DNA of 64,000 nt from Pseudorhodobacter sp. MZDSW-24AT (GTDB lineage Bacteria > Pseudomonadota > Alphaproteobacteria > Rhodobacterales > Rhodobacteraceae): NCBI RefSeq assembly GCF_002794355.1, contig NZ_PGOI01000008.1, positions 710,399 to 774,398 of the forward strand, given 5' to 3'. Position 1 is the stretch's first letter; each line of letters begins with the position of its first letter. Shown here one piece after another: positions 34,172 to 43,154 of the stretch. Under the pieces are notes generated by a model that was not told where the DNA came from, did no database searches, and saw only the letters and a program-made list of their open reading frames with translations. The position numbers and the translations under genes were made by a program.

Positions 34172-35245
34172 ATGAAGACCTACAAGATTGCCGCCATACC
34201 CGCCGATGGTATCGGCCCCGAGGTGATCGCCGCCGGGCTTCAGGCGCTGGAAGCGCTGCAACGGCGCGACGGCGGCTTTATGCTGGATGTGACAACATTT
34301 GACTGGGGGTCAGAGCGCTATCGCAAAACCGGTGCCATGATGCCCGAAGATGGGACGGCGCAACTCAAGGCCTTTGACGCAATCTTTTTCGGCGCGGTCG
34401 GCGCGCCAGACGTGCCCGATCACATCACGCTCTGGGGTTTGCGACTGCCGATCTGCCAAGGCTTTGACCAATACGCCAATGTGCGCCCAACGCGCATCTT
34501 GCCGGGGATCGTCTCGCCTTTGGCGGATGTGGGCCTGGGCGATCTGGATTGGGTTATCGTGCGCGAAAACTCTGAAGGCGAATATTCGGGGCATGGGGGC
34601 CGGGCGCACAAGGGTCTGCCCGAGGAAGTGGGGACAGAAGTTTCCATTTTCACGCGTGTCGGTGTCACCCGGATCATGCGCTACGCGTTCCGCCTCGCAC
34701 AATCGCGCCCCCGCAAGTTTCTCACCGTCGTGACCAAATCCAACGCGCAACGCTTTGGCATGGTGATGTGGGATGAGATCGCGGCGGAAGTGTCAAAGGA
34801 ATTCCCGGATGTGACTTGGGACAAGATGCTGGTGGACGCAATGACTGTGCGCATGGTCAAGAACCCGCGCAGCCTTGATACCATCGTGGCCACGAACCTT
34901 CACGCCGATATCCTGTCCGATCTCGCCGGCGCCCTTGCAGGAAGTCTTGGCGTCGCGCCAACCGCCAACATCGACCCCGAGCGCCGCTATCCGTCAATGT
35001 TCGAACCGATCCACGGCTCCGCCTTTGACATCACCGGCAAAGGGATTGCAAACCCGGTGGCAACCTTCTGGACGGCAGCGCAGATGCTGGAGCATCTCGG
35101 AGAGCCCGCGGCCGCCAAACGCCTGATGCGTGCCGTGGAAAAGGTCTGTGCCGATGGGGTGATGACACCCGACGTGGGCGGCTCGGCCAACACCCGGGAG
35201 GTGACCGAGGCCGTGTGCGAAGCCATCCGCGCAGAGAACATCTGA
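34172..35245 (+). CDS. ttuC: Tartrate dehydrogenase/decarboxylase-type enzyme
   Basis: A 357-residue NAD-dependent beta-decarboxylating dehydrogenase of the isopropylmalate/tartrate dehydrogenase family. Key blocks are IPADGIGPEVIAAGL, GAVGAPDVPDHITLWGLRLPICQGFDQYANVRP (substrate-binding arginines), VIVRENSEGEYSGHGG (ENSEGEY typical of tartrate/D-malate enzymes rather than LeuB), VTKSNAQRFGMVMWDE, NLHADILSDLAGALAGSLG (metal-binding Asp) and MFEPIHGSAFDITGKGIANP. It would oxidise or decarboxylate tartrate towards D-glycerate. The glycerate kinase and pyruvate kinase genes downstream reproduce the ttuC-ttuD-ttuE order known from Agrobacterium vitis. D-malate is an alternative substrate. Ribosome site GAGAGGAAC. 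Confidence 0.88.
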   Translation: MKTYKIAAIPADGIGPEVIAAGLQALEALQRRDGGFMLDVTTFDWGSERYRKTGAMMPEDGTAQLKAFDAIFFGAVGAPDVPDHITLWGLRLPICQGFDQYANVRPTRILPGIVSPLADVGLGDLDWVIVRENSEGEYSGHGGRAHKGLPEEVGTEVSIFTRVGVTRIMRYAFRLAQSRPRKFLTVVTKSNAQRFGMVMWDEIAAEVSKEFPDVTWDKMLVDAMTVRMVKNPRSLDTIVATNLHADILSDLAGALAGSLGVAPTANIDPERRYPSMFEPIHGSAFDITGKGIANPVATFWTAAQMLEHLGEPAAAKRLMRAVEKVCADGVMTPDVGGSANTREVTEAVCEAIRAENI

Positions 35246-35247
35246 CG

Positions 35248-36504
35248 ATGAAAGACGCACGCGCCTGTGCCCTCTTGCGACAGATGCTGGATGCGGCCAT
35301 CTCGGCTGCAGACCCTGCCACAGTCGTGGCGCCGCATCTGCCCGAAAAACCGCGCGGACGTTGCATCGTGGTGGGGGCGGGAAAATCCGCCGCCGCCATG
35401 GCGCAGGCGGTCGAGCAGGCATGGCCGGACGTTGATCTCACAGGTGTGGTTGTCACCCGCTACGGTCATGCCGTGCCGACCCAACGCATCCTTGTGCGCG
35501 AAGCAGCCCATCCCGTCCCCGACGCCGCCGGAGAAGCGGCGGCACAAGAGATCTTGCGCATCGTGCAAACCGCAGGGCCTGATGATCTGGTGCTGGCCCT
35601 GATCTCGGGCGGCGGCTCAGCGCTGATGCCACAGCCAAAGCCACCGCTCACCTTGGCCGAGAAGAAAGAGGTCAATCGCCTTCTCTTGCATTCGGGCCTG
35701 ACCATCGACGAGATGAACCGGGTCCGGCGGCGCCTGTCGCAGATCAAAGGCGGCGGTCTGGCCCGGGCCGTCGGCGCGGCCCGCCTCGTCACGCTCGCCA
35801 TTTCCGATGTGCCGGGCGATGATCCCGCCGCCATCGCCTCGGGTCCGACCGTTCCCGATCCGACCGCATCGGTCGATCTGTCCCCTTTGGTGGACCGTCT
35901 CGGGGATGCCTTGCCAAGGGCTGCGCGGGCGCTGTTGCTTGCCACCCCCGCCCCTGCCCCAAGCTTTGTGCCAGACTATCGATTGATCGCCACGCCGCAA
36001 CTGTAGTTGCAGGCGGCAGCTCGGGTCGCCCGCGACCACGGGATTGCCCCGGTGCTTCTCGGCGATGCGCTGGAAGGCGAGGCCCGCGACTTGGGGATCG
36101 TGATGGCTGGCATCAGCAAGGCCGCGGCCCGCCACGGCACCCCCGCCCAGCCCCCTTTGGTCCTGCTGTCCGGAGGTGAAACGACCGTCTCCATCGGCGC
36201 CCGCACACCCGGAAGAGGCGGGCGCAACACCGAGTTCCTCCTATCGCTCGCCACCGCGCTCCAAGGCCACCCAGACATTTTCGCTCTTGCCGCCGACACT
36301 GACGGCATCGACGGAACAGAGGACGCTGCCGGAGCCCTGATCAGGCCAGACACACTCTCGCGCGGATCGGCCCGCGGGCTCGATGCTGGTGCCAAACTCA
36401 TGGCACACGACAGCTACAGCTATTTCGATGCCATCGGTGAACTGATCCGAACCGGCCCCACCCTGACCAACGTCAATGATTTTCGGGCCGTCCTCGTGCT
36501 TTGA
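35248..36504 (+). pseudogene. ttuD: Glycerate 2-kinase interrupted by an in-frame TAG
   Basis: Two halves of one MOFRL-type glycerate 2-kinase in the same frame. 35248-36003 (252 codons) has VVGAGKSAAAMAQAVE, LVLALISGGGSALMPQP, EMNRVRRRLSQIKGGGLAR and LAISDVPGDDPAAIASGPTVPDPT. After TAG at 36004-36006 the frame continues with QAAARVARDHGIAPVLLGDALEGEA, VLLSGGETTVSIG, GRGGRNTEFLLSLA and FALAADTDGIDGTEDAAGALI, ending at 36504. Joined length (418 codons) is normal for the family, and no other damage is visible. The enzyme would turn D-glycerate into 2-phosphoglycerate. Either this is a fresh nonsense mutation, a sequencing error, or suppressed amber; the first half alone lacks the catalytic MOFRL domain. 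It starts 3 bases after ttuC. Confidence 0.9.
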
Positions 36505-36531
36505 AATCCCGTTCCTACAAGGATACCTCCC

Positions 36532-37944
36532 ATGATTCGTGACAGACGCGCCAAGATCGTGGCCACCGTCGGCCCGGCCAGCGCAGCGCCGTTCATGTTG
36601 CGTCGGTTGTTCACCCAAGGGGTCGACACCTTTCGGCTGAACTTCAGTCATGGCGACCATGCCACCCATCAGGCCGTGATCCGCGCCATCCGCGCCTTGG
36701 AAGAGGAGGTCGGCACCCCCATCGGGATCGTGCAGGACCTGCAAGGCCCGAAAATCCGCATCGGCCGCCTGACAAATGGCCCGCGCACACTCGACCGGGA
36801 CGAACGCGTCACGCTGGTGTCAACCAGCGAAACCGGCGAGTCAACAACCCTGCCCCTCCCGCATCCCGAGATTTTTGCCGCCATCCGGCCCGGGCACCGC
36901 CTGTTCATCGATGACGGCCGCTTGCGCCTGAGGGTGCTTGAAACCACAGCCGAGCGGATAGAAGCGGTGGTGCTTGAAGGCGGCAAGATCAGTGACCGCA
37001 AGGGGGTGAACCTGCCCGATACCATCCTTGATCTGCCGGTCCTGACCCAGAAAGACCGGCACGATCTGGACTTCGGTCTGGCCGAAGGCGTCGATTGGGT
37101 CGCGCTGTCCTTCGTCCAGCGCGCCAGCGATCTGGACGAGATTTCCACGATCATCGCAGGGCGTGCGGGGCTGATCGCCAAGATAGAAAAGCCCACCGCG
37201 CTTGACGAGATCGAAGAGATCGTCCGAAAATCCGATGCCATCATGGTCGCGCGCGGCGATTTGGGCGTGGAAATCCCACCCGAAGACGTCCCGGCACGCC
37301 AGAAGGAAATCATCGCCCTGTGTCGGCGCGAAAGCCGCCCGGTGATCGTCGCCACCCAGATGCTGGAATCGATGACAGGCGCCCCTGCCCCCACCCGCGC
37401 CGAAGCCTCCGATGTCGCGACTGCGATCTATGACGGGGCTGATGCCGTCATGCTTTCGGCCGAAAGCGCCAGCGGAGCCTATCCGTCAGAGGCGGTTGAG
37501 GTCATGGACCGCATCATCCGGTCCACCGAAGCACATTCTTGGTATGCCAACGCCATCCGCAGCTCGCGCGAGGCGGCGGCCACCCCGGCAGATTGCATTG
37601 CCGATACCAGCGCGCAAATGGCTGTGGCACTGGGCGCACGCTGCATTGTCGCCCATTCCGTAACCGGGACGACCGGCACCCGCATTGCCGCGCGACGGCC
37701 GATGTTGCCTTTGCTGGTCCTGACCCGAGATGTGCAGGTGTCCAGACGCATGGCCTTGGTCTGGGGTCTCCGCTCGGTTTTGGAAGATACGGTGTCGGAT
37801 TACGACAGCATGATAGAAAGCGCGCGGGTCAAATCCGCGCAACTCCTTGCCCCGACCGCAGGCGAGCTTTTGGTGGTCTTGGCCGGCATCCCCTTCGGAC
37901 AGATCGGCAGCACCAACAACATCAGAGTGGCAAGTTTCGCCTGA
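36532..37944 (+). CDS. ttuE: Pyruvate kinase (pathway-linked copy)
   Basis: A 470-residue pyruvate kinase, converting phosphoenolpyruvate and ADP to pyruvate and ATP. Family blocks: RRAKIVATVGPAS, FRLNFSHGDHATH, GIVQDLQGPKIRIGRL, LAEGVDWVALSFVQRASDL, LIAKIEKPTALDEIEEIV (catalytic Lys), DAIMVARGDLGVEIPPEDV (metal ligand Asp), VIVATQMLESM and ADAVMLSAESASGAYPSEAVEVMD. The B domain (about 70-165) and a C-terminal domain are present and the length is normal. Because it follows a tartrate-type dehydrogenase and a glycerate kinase, it is probably the TtuE-like isozyme completing tartrate to pyruvate rather than the housekeeping enzyme. Ribosome site AAGGATACC. Confidence 0.92.
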   Translation: MIRDRRAKIVATVGPASAAPFMLRRLFTQGVDTFRLNFSHGDHATHQAVIRAIRALEEEVGTPIGIVQDLQGPKIRIGRLTNGPRTLDRDERVTLVSTSETGESTTLPLPHPEIFAAIRPGHRLFIDDGRLRLRVLETTAERIEAVVLEGGKISDRKGVNLPDTILDLPVLTQKDRHDLDFGLAEGVDWVALSFVQRASDLDEISTIIAGRAGLIAKIEKPTALDEIEEIVRKSDAIMVARGDLGVEIPPEDVPARQKEIIALCRRESRPVIVATQMLESMTGAPAPTRAEASDVATAIYDGADAVMLSAESASGAYPSEAVEVMDRIIRSTEAHSWYANAIRSSREAAATPADCIADTSAQMAVALGARCIVAHSVTGTTGTRIAARRPMLPLLVLTRDVQVSRRMALVWGLRSVLEDTVSDYDSMIESARVKSAQLLAPTAGELLVVLAGIPFGQIGSTNNIRVASFA

Positions 37945-38193
37945 CCGCCAGCCCTCCCTTCCGCCCTCCCGGCCTCTGCGGAACCGGGTTTGTGTCCGCC
38001 ACGGGTCATGCATCCCGCCGAAGCGCCGTTCTGGCTCAGGGTCTCAGCATCTCGACACCCCCATTGGCCCCCCATGATCTGCATGGGAGAAGTGTCGGGT
38101 TTGTCGCCCATCTGTCGGCTCCAGCTGCCAGACGGCGTTGATCCGTGACGTCGCTCCCCGGCGCTGAGGCTCCAGTCACAATGATGCCAAACG
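37945..38193. other. Intergenic segment between pyruvate kinase and IS5 remnant
   Basis: About 250 bases without a recognisable gene. It lies between the end of the tartrate operon and the 3' end of a transposase remnant on the opposite strand and may include former IS end sequence. No clear terminator was seen. Confidence 0.4.
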
Positions 38194-38350
38194 TCAGAAC
38201 ATGAAGGCTGCGGCTTGGGCACCGGCGCACAAAAGGGTTTTGGCGCATCTGTGGTAAAGGGTTGCGACCCTGCGCCACTCTTTCAGCCGAGCCAAGCTGA
38301 TCTCGATCCGATTGCGGCGCCCGTCATCGCGGAGGGCCTTTCCACATCGC
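38194..38350 (-). pseudogene. Remnant of an IS5-family transposase (C-terminal end)
   Basis: The minus strand ends with RRNRIEISLARLKEWRRVATL, then YHRCAKTLLCAGAQAAAFMF and TGA at 38194. This is the conserved C-terminal block of IS5-type DDE transposases (RRNRIEixFgRLKdWRRvATRYDRC, containing the catalytic Glu). Upstream, ALRDDG resembles another part of the same protein joined by deletion, and the rest is missing. No intact terminal repeats were recognised. The remnant ends next to a sulfate ATPase gene that is unusually short. Confidence 0.8.
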
Positions 38351-38358
38351 CTCGCCCT

Positions 38359-39078
38359 TCATGCGCTGACGAACGCGCGCACGAAGGGTGTAGCGGGCCT
38401 TGCGCGGATGTCTTGGGGTTTGCCGATTTGTTCGATCCGCCCCATCGACATGACCACCACCAGATCCGCGAGTTCCATCGCCTCTTCCTGATCATGGGTC
38501 ACAAAAACCGTGGTCAGCCCCGTGGTGTCGTGGATATCGCGCAGGCCTTGGCGCAGTTCCTTGCGGACCTTGGCATCCAGCGCGCCGAAGGGTTCGTCGA
38601 GGAGGAGCATCCGCGGCTCGATGGCCAGCGCGCGGGCAAGCGCCACACGCTGCCGCTGACCGCCCGAGAGCTGGCTGGGATAGCGCGCGCCGATGTCAGG
38701 GAGCTGGATCAGCTCCAGCAGTTTGGTCACACGCCGGGCGATCTCGGCCTTGGTCGGGCGGCTGGCGCGCGGGCGGGCGTTCAGGCCGTAGGCGATGTTG
38801 TCGAACACGGTCATATGGCGGAACAGCGCATAGCTTTGGAACACAAATCCCGCGCGGCGATCCTGCACCGACAGGCCCGTGGCATCCTGCCCGTCGAACA
38901 TCACGCGCCCCGAACTGGGGAACTCAAGGCCGCCAAGGATGCGCAAAAGCGTGGTCTTGCCCGACCCCGAAGGGCCCAGCAGCGCCACCAGCGCGCCCGA
39001 CGGCAACGACAGCGAGACCGGGTGCAGCGCCGCCGTGGTGCCAAAGCTTTTGGAGATTTCGTCGATTTCGATATGCAT
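38359..39078 (-). CDS. cysA: Sulfate ABC transporter ATP-binding protein (short form)
   Basis: A 239-residue ATPase with Walker [14 protein letters not shown] (about 35-47), Q-loop [22 protein letters not shown], signature [16 protein letters not shown], Walker [21 protein letters not shown] and H-switch [15 protein letters not shown]. The sequence is CysA-like, but most CysA proteins have about 330-365 residues with a C-terminal TOBE domain. Here the protein stops right after [15 protein letters not shown], where CysA normally continues with VYDFLG-like sequence into that domain, and an IS5 remnant follows 9 bases later. The nucleotide-binding core is intact, so activity is possible but without the regulatory domain. 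Start 39078 follows AGGAGACATCCC. Confidence 0.88.
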   Translation of the reverse strand: MHIEIDEISKSFGTTAALHPVSLSLPSGALVALLGPSGSGKTTLLRILGGLEFPSSGRVMFDGQDATGLSVQDRRAGFVFQSYALFRHMTVFDNIAYGLNARPRASRPTKAEIARRVTKLLELIQLPDIGARYPSQLSGGQRQRVALARALAIEPRMLLLDEPFGALDAKVRKELRQGLRDIHDTTGLTTVFVTHDQEEAMELADLVVVMSMGRIEQIGKPQDIRARPATPFVRAFVSA

Positions 39079-39088
39079 GGGATGTCTC

Positions 39089-39973
39089 CTAGTGGCGGTG
39101 CGCGGCGGCGAGTTGATCGGCATGGCGGATTTCCAGAGCGGTCTTGAGCAGAAGCGTGACAAGCGCCAGCAGCGCCAACACAGCGGCAAGGCTGAAGGCC
39201 GCGACCGAGAGGTATTCCTGATAGAGCATCTCGATCGTGGTCGGCATGGTGGCGGTCTGGCCACGGATCTTGCCCGAGACCACGGCGACCGCCCCAAACT
39301 CGCCCATCGCGCGGGCGTTGCACAAAAGCACGCCATAGAGGAGCGCCCAGCGGATATTGGGCAGCGTCACCGTCCAGAACACCCGCCAGCCGCTCGCGCC
39401 AAGGGTCAGCGCGGCCTCTTCCTCGGCCCGGCCCTGTTCGATCATCACCGGGATCAACTCGCGCGCAACAAAGGGGAAGGTCACGAACATGGTGGCCAGA
39501 ATGATCCCCGGCATCGCAAAGACGATCGGATAGCCATTGGCCACCAGCCAGCCGCCCACCAAAGAATTGGTGCCGAACATCAACACGATGCAGAGTCCCG
39601 CCACGACTGGAGAGACCGAGAACGGCAGATCGATCAGCGTGATCAGGAAGGCCTTGCCACGGAAGTCGAACTTGGTGATGAACCACGCCGCCGCCACGCC
39701 GAAGATGGCGTTCAAGGGCACCGAGATCGCGGCGATGGTCAGCGTCAGCTTGATCGCCTCTTGCGCGTCCCGCGTCGCAAGGCTGGCCAGCGAGGCCGCC
39801 ACGCCCTGCGCCAAGGCTTCGACAAAGACGGCGATCAGCGGCGCAAAGACCAGAATACCAAGCCCCAGCACCGCCGCCGCGATCATCGCCCAGCGGGCGA
39901 GCGGGGACTCTTCGGTGGCCGAGCGGAAGCGGGGCGGCGCGCCCTTGGTCACGGTGATATCAGACATAGCCAA
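39089..39973 (-). CDS. cysW: Sulfate ABC transporter permease CysW
   Basis: A 294-residue inner-membrane permease with six helices. Family blocks include [32 protein letters not shown] (strongly CysW-like), [43 protein letters not shown] (EAA loop) and [31 protein letters not shown]. It pairs with CysT to form the sulfate/thiosulfate channel energised by CysA. It overlaps CysT by 14 bases; a start at 39967 (MSDITV) is nearly as likely. Confidence 0.93.
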   Translation of the reverse strand: MAMSDITVTKGAPPRFRSATEESPLARWAMIAAAVLGLGILVFAPLIAVFVEALAQGVAASLASLATRDAQEAIKLTLTIAAISVPLNAIFGVAAAWFITKFDFRGKAFLITLIDLPFSVSPVVAGLCIVLMFGTNSLVGGWLVANGYPIVFAMPGIILATMFVTFPFVARELIPVMIEQGRAEEEAALTLGASGWRVFWTVTLPNIRWALLYGVLLCNARAMGEFGAVAVVSGKIRGQTATMPTTIEMLYQEYLSVAAFSLAAVLALLALVTLLLKTALEIRHADQLAAAHRH

Positions 39974-40799
39974 TCCTCCGGCGGCTCCAGACCTGGATCA
40001 GGTTGATGACCAGCAGCATCGCAAAGCTGATCAGCAGCATGGCGATGCCGATGGCGGCGGCTGCGTCATAGTTGAACTCTTCCAGCTGGATGATGATCAG
40101 CAGCGGCGCGATTTCCGTGACCAGCGGAATATTCCCCGCGATAAAGATGACCGACCCGTACTCCCCCACCGCCCGGGCCAACGCCAGGGCAAAGCCCGTC
40201 AGCGCGGCGGGCGTCAGCATCGGCAGGATGACATGGCGGATCGTGTGGAAGCGGCTTGCGCCAAGGGTGGCAGAGGCCTCTTCCACCTCGCGCTCGATTT
40301 CTTCGACCACCGGCTGCACGGTGCGGGTGACAAAGGGCAGGCCCACAAACACCAGGGCGATGAAGATGCCCCATTGGGTATAGGCGATTTTCCAGCCGAT
40401 CTCCCCGGCGAGTTGCCCGAAGAAGCCGTTGGGCGCATAAAGCGCGGTCAATGAGATGCCCGCCACCGCCGTTGGCAGCGCAAAGGGCAGATCCACAGCA
40501 GCATCCAGAATACGGCGCCCCGGAAAGCGATAGCGCACCAGCACCCAAGCCAGCAGCACACCGAAGACCAGATTGAACAGCGCCGCAAACAGCGACAGCC
40601 GGAACGACAAGAACAGCGCCGCCCAGACGCGTTCACGGTTCACCGTTTCCCAGATCCCCGCCAAGCCGTAATTGGCGCCCTTCAAAAGAAGGGCGCCGAT
40701 GGGCAGAAGGACGACAAGGGAAAGCATCGTCAGGGTGATCCCCATGCTGAGGCCAAGGCCGGGCATCGGGGATCGGTGGATCAGAGGTCTGCCCATCAT
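39960..40799 (-). CDS. cysT: Sulfate ABC transporter permease CysT (CysU)
   Basis: A 279-residue inner-membrane permease with six helices. It contains LSFRLSLFAALFNLVFGVLLAWVLVRYRFPGRRILDAAVDLPFALPTAVAGISL, the characteristic block of CysT, followed by the EAA loop (EREVEEASATLGASRFHTIRHVILP) and AVGEYGSVIFIAGNIP. It starts six bases after the binding-protein gene, too close for a separating hairpin, and overlaps CysW. It is the first permease of the sulfate operon. Confidence 0.93.
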   Translation of the reverse strand: MMGRPLIHRSPMPGLGLSMGITLTMLSLVVLLPIGALLLKGANYGLAGIWETVNRERVWAALFLSFRLSLFAALFNLVFGVLLAWVLVRYRFPGRRILDAAVDLPFALPTAVAGISLTALYAPNGFFGQLAGEIGWKIAYTQWGIFIALVFVGLPFVTRTVQPVVEEIEREVEEASATLGASRFHTIRHVILPMLTPAALTGFALALARAVGEYGSVIFIAGNIPLVTEIAPLLIIIQLEEFNYDAAAAIGIAMLLISFAMLLVINLIQVWSRRRIGYV

Positions 40800-40805
40800 C
40801 TTTCC

Positions 40806-41924
40806 TTATTTCGGCACGTAAATCTGGTCGAAGATGCCGCCATCGGCGAAGTGGTCGGCCTGCACCTTTGCCCAGCCGCCAAAGCTGGCGATGTCCACAA
40901 GCTTCAGCTCCGGGAAGCGGGCCACATCTTCGGGATTGGCGGCAGAGGCATCCCAGGCTCGGTAGAAGTGCTTGAACGCCAGCGCCTGACCTTCGGGCGT
41001 GTAAAGGAAGTTCAGGTAAGCCTCGGCCAGCTTGCGCTGCTCGTCCGACTTGATGTTGCCTTCCACCAGCGCAACCGGCGGTTCGGCCAGAACGCTGATC
41101 GACGGCACCACGATGTCGAACTGATCTTCGCCCAGTTCCTTCAGCGCGAGATAAGCCTCATTCTCCCAAGCCAGCAGCACATCGCCGATGCCGCGCTGTG
41201 CGAAGGTGGTGGTCGATCCGCGCGCGCCGCTGTCAAGCACCGGCACATTCTTGTAAAGCTGGCCGACAAAGGCCTTCGGGTCCTGCCCGTTCTTTTCCGC
41301 CCAGGCCCAGGCCGCAAGGTAATTCCAGCGCGCCCCGCCCGAGGTTTTCGGGTTGGGGGTGATCACCTCCACATCCTCTTTCACCAGATCATCCCAATCG
41401 GCGATGCCTTCGGGGTTCCCTTCGCGCACCAAGAACACGATCGTGCTGGTGTAAGGCGAAGAGTTGTTGGGCAGTTTCGATTGCCAGTCGGCAGGCAGTT
41501 TGCCCGCCCCCGCCACGCGGTCGATATCGCCCGCCAGCGCCAGCGTCAGAACCTGCGCCTCCAGCCCGTCAATCACCGCGCGGGCCTGAGAGCCCGAACC
41601 ACCATGGCTCACCTCGATGGTCGGCGCTGCGTTGCCCTGCCCCACCCACCACGCGGTGAAGGCTTCGTTGAACTCACGATACAATTCGCGCGTCGGGTCG
41701 TAGCTCACGTTCAGCAGGGTTTCCGCCTGCACCGGCGCAGGGGCCGCGCCAAGCGACACCAGCGCCAGCGCAAGGGCCGAGACCCCCGCCTTGACAAGGC
41801 GCGGCACCGGCCAGCCCGTCACCCGTTCACGCCCGGTTTCAACCGTCACCCGGCCGTCGCTCAGTTCAGCGACCTTAAGGCCCTGCGCCGTCGCATGGTG
41901 GGCGATCTTGATGGTGGTCAGCAT
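40806..41924 (-). CDS. cysP: Sulfate-binding protein with unusual N-terminal extension
   Basis: A 372-residue protein when started at 41924 (ribosome site GGAGAC). The mature part begins [22 protein letters not shown] and has [32 protein letters not shown] and [27 protein letters not shown], all classic for sulfate-binding proteins (Sbp/CysP). The signal peptide hydrophobic stretch ([20 protein letters not shown]) lies only at about residues 48-67; before it are about 47 residues ([20 protein letters not shown] and onward) that resemble no signal peptide. Either the true start is an internal GTG ([13 protein letters not shown]) or the protein really has a cytoplasmic-looking leader. Longer reading to 42041 overlaps the upstream gene and is less likely. 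Confidence 0.88.
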   Translation of the reverse strand: MLTTIKIAHHATAQGLKVAELSDGRVTVETGRERVTGWPVPRLVKAGVSALALALVSLGAAPAPVQAETLLNVSYDPTRELYREFNEAFTAWWVGQGNAAPTIEVSHGGSGSQARAVIDGLEAQVLTLALAGDIDRVAGAGKLPADWQSKLPNNSSPYTSTIVFLVREGNPEGIADWDDLVKEDVEVITPNPKTSGGARWNYLAAWAWAEKNGQDPKAFVGQLYKNVPVLDSGARGSTTTFAQRGIGDVLLAWENEAYLALKELGEDQFDIVVPSISVLAEPPVALVEGNIKSDEQRKLAEAYLNFLYTPEGQALAFKHFYRAWDASAANPEDVARFPELKLVDIASFGGWAKVQADHFADGGIFDQIYVPK

Positions 41925-42037
41925 GGAAGTCTCCGATGATGTCTGTGGGGTTTGAGCGTCCAAAGCCTTTGGGCGGGACAAAAAGCGGGGCAAAACCGGG
42001 ACAAGGCCCAGAGTGCTGGAGGGGTGGCCATAAGCGT

Positions 42038-42298
42038 TCATCGCGGCACCTCTGCCTCAATGGGCTCGATCCGAACCTCCCAGATGCGGGCGTCGCGACC
42101 CTGCATCAGATCGGCGGCAGCCTCGGTCGGGCGGCGGGTGTAAAGCGTGAGCGGCGTGCCGTTGATCCGGTGCGCAGCCCCCGTGCGTCGGTCGATCAGA
42201 CGCACCATGCAGGCCCGCGCCGTGCCCTGCATCATCGGCATGGACCCGGCCCAGCTGGCAGCAGGGTGGAATGCGGGATAGGCGGCGGTCATCTGCAA
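42038..42298 (-). CDS. Small protein of unknown function at the head of the sulfate operon
   Basis: An 86-residue protein with a strong ribosome site (AAAGGAG) and normal codon usage. The second half, [38 protein letters not shown], then [12 protein letters not shown], looks like a compact beta-rich domain. I do not recognise the family. There is no signal peptide or membrane helix. As first gene of the operon before the sulfate-binding protein, it could have a role in sulfur regulation or assembly, but nothing in the sequence proves this. Confidence 0.6.
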   Translation of the reverse strand: MQMTAAYPAFHPAASWAGSMPMMQGTARACMVRLIDRRTGAAHRINGTPLTLYTRRPTEAAADLMQGRDARIWEVRIEPIEAEVPR

Positions 42299-42374
42299 TC
42301 TCCTTTCGGTCCGGCGGGCGCGACTGTGGCTCCCGATGCCTTAATAACGACAGGACTGGTCGAGTATTGCAACA

Positions 42375-42418
42375 GAATATTCACGCCAAAGTTGGTCGTG
42401 TATATAGAAGAATATTCT
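42375..42418. promoter_or_regulatory. Two palindromic boxes upstream of the sulfate operon
   Basis: GAATATTC (42375-42382) and AGAATATTCT (42409-42418) are perfect palindromes sharing an 8-base core, 34 bases apart, in the gap between the Rrf2 gene and the sulfate operon. A third degenerate copy (AAGAATATC) lies at 42462-42470. Rrf2-type regulators bind AT-rich dyads, so these are candidate sites for the adjacent regulator. Confidence 0.5.
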
Positions 42419-42489
42419 CCGGGGCCGCCCGCATGGCGCCGCGCATGCAGAGGATTACTTTAAGAATATCAAAATTTTAGCGCGCCCGA

Positions 42490-42942
42490 TCAGGCGCCGA
42501 TGACCTGATCGGCCACCGCAGAAGACCGCAGCATGTCTTCCAGGGTCAGCGAGTCGATGATCAACAGATACGACCAGAACACCTCGGCAAAGATCTTGCG
42601 GATCCGGCAGCTCGCCTCATCCACGCAATCCTCGCAGCGCTGATAGGCGCGGCGCGACAGGCAGGGCAGCGGCGCAATCGGCCCATCAATCGTGCGCAGA
42701 AGTTCCGAGATCGAGATATCGGTCGGCTTCTTGATCAGCACATAGCCCCCCGAGCGCCCCCGGATCGACGCGATCACCCCGGCGTTGCGCACCTCCAGCA
42801 GGATATGCTCCAAAAACCGTTTGGGCGCGCCCGAGCGTTTGGCGATTTCTTCAATGGTCAGCGATTTTGGCGCGGCCTGCCCCGCCTCATCCGCCAGCAC
42901 CAGAAGCGCCTTGAGCGCATATTTCATTTTCTGCGTGATCAT
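42490..42942 (-). CDS. Rrf2-family regulator with a four-cysteine cluster
   Basis: A 150-residue winged-helix regulator beginning MITQKMKYALKALLVLAD, the usual Rrf2 N-terminus; the DNA-binding core is KSLTIEEIAKRSGAPKRFLEHILLEVRNAGVIASIRGRSGGYVL. Residues 94-112 contain four cysteines (Cys94, 103, 106, 112) in place of the C-x5-C-x5-C pattern of IscR. This suggests an Fe-S or thiol sensor. It is upstream of and parallel to the sulfate operon, so it probably controls sulfate uptake in response to cysteine or sulfur status, as CymR does in Bacillus (analogy). The start at 42942 fits the family; the upstream ATG at 42963 adds seven residues. Confidence 0.85.
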   Translation of the reverse strand: MITQKMKYALKALLVLADEAGQAAPKSLTIEEIAKRSGAPKRFLEHILLEVRNAGVIASIRGRSGGYVLIKKPTDISISELLRTIDGPIAPLPCLSRRAYQRCEDCVDEASCRIRKIFAEVFWSYLLIIDSLTLEDMLRSSAVADQVIGA

Positions 42943-43154
42943 GGCTGACGCTAGCCTGGCCAAATCTCAGAATCAAGGTCGGGATTTTTGGCCATCGCCG
43001 CGCCACAAGGCTTTGGCGGTCAACAAAGCGTTTTAAAACAATTGCATACAGCGACGGCATTTATACACGATAAAGATGGTAGACAAATTGATTTTCGGTG
43101 TCATGCTATTGGAAAGGCCCCGTGAAGGCCCGCCCGACGACATGGAGACCCCGC

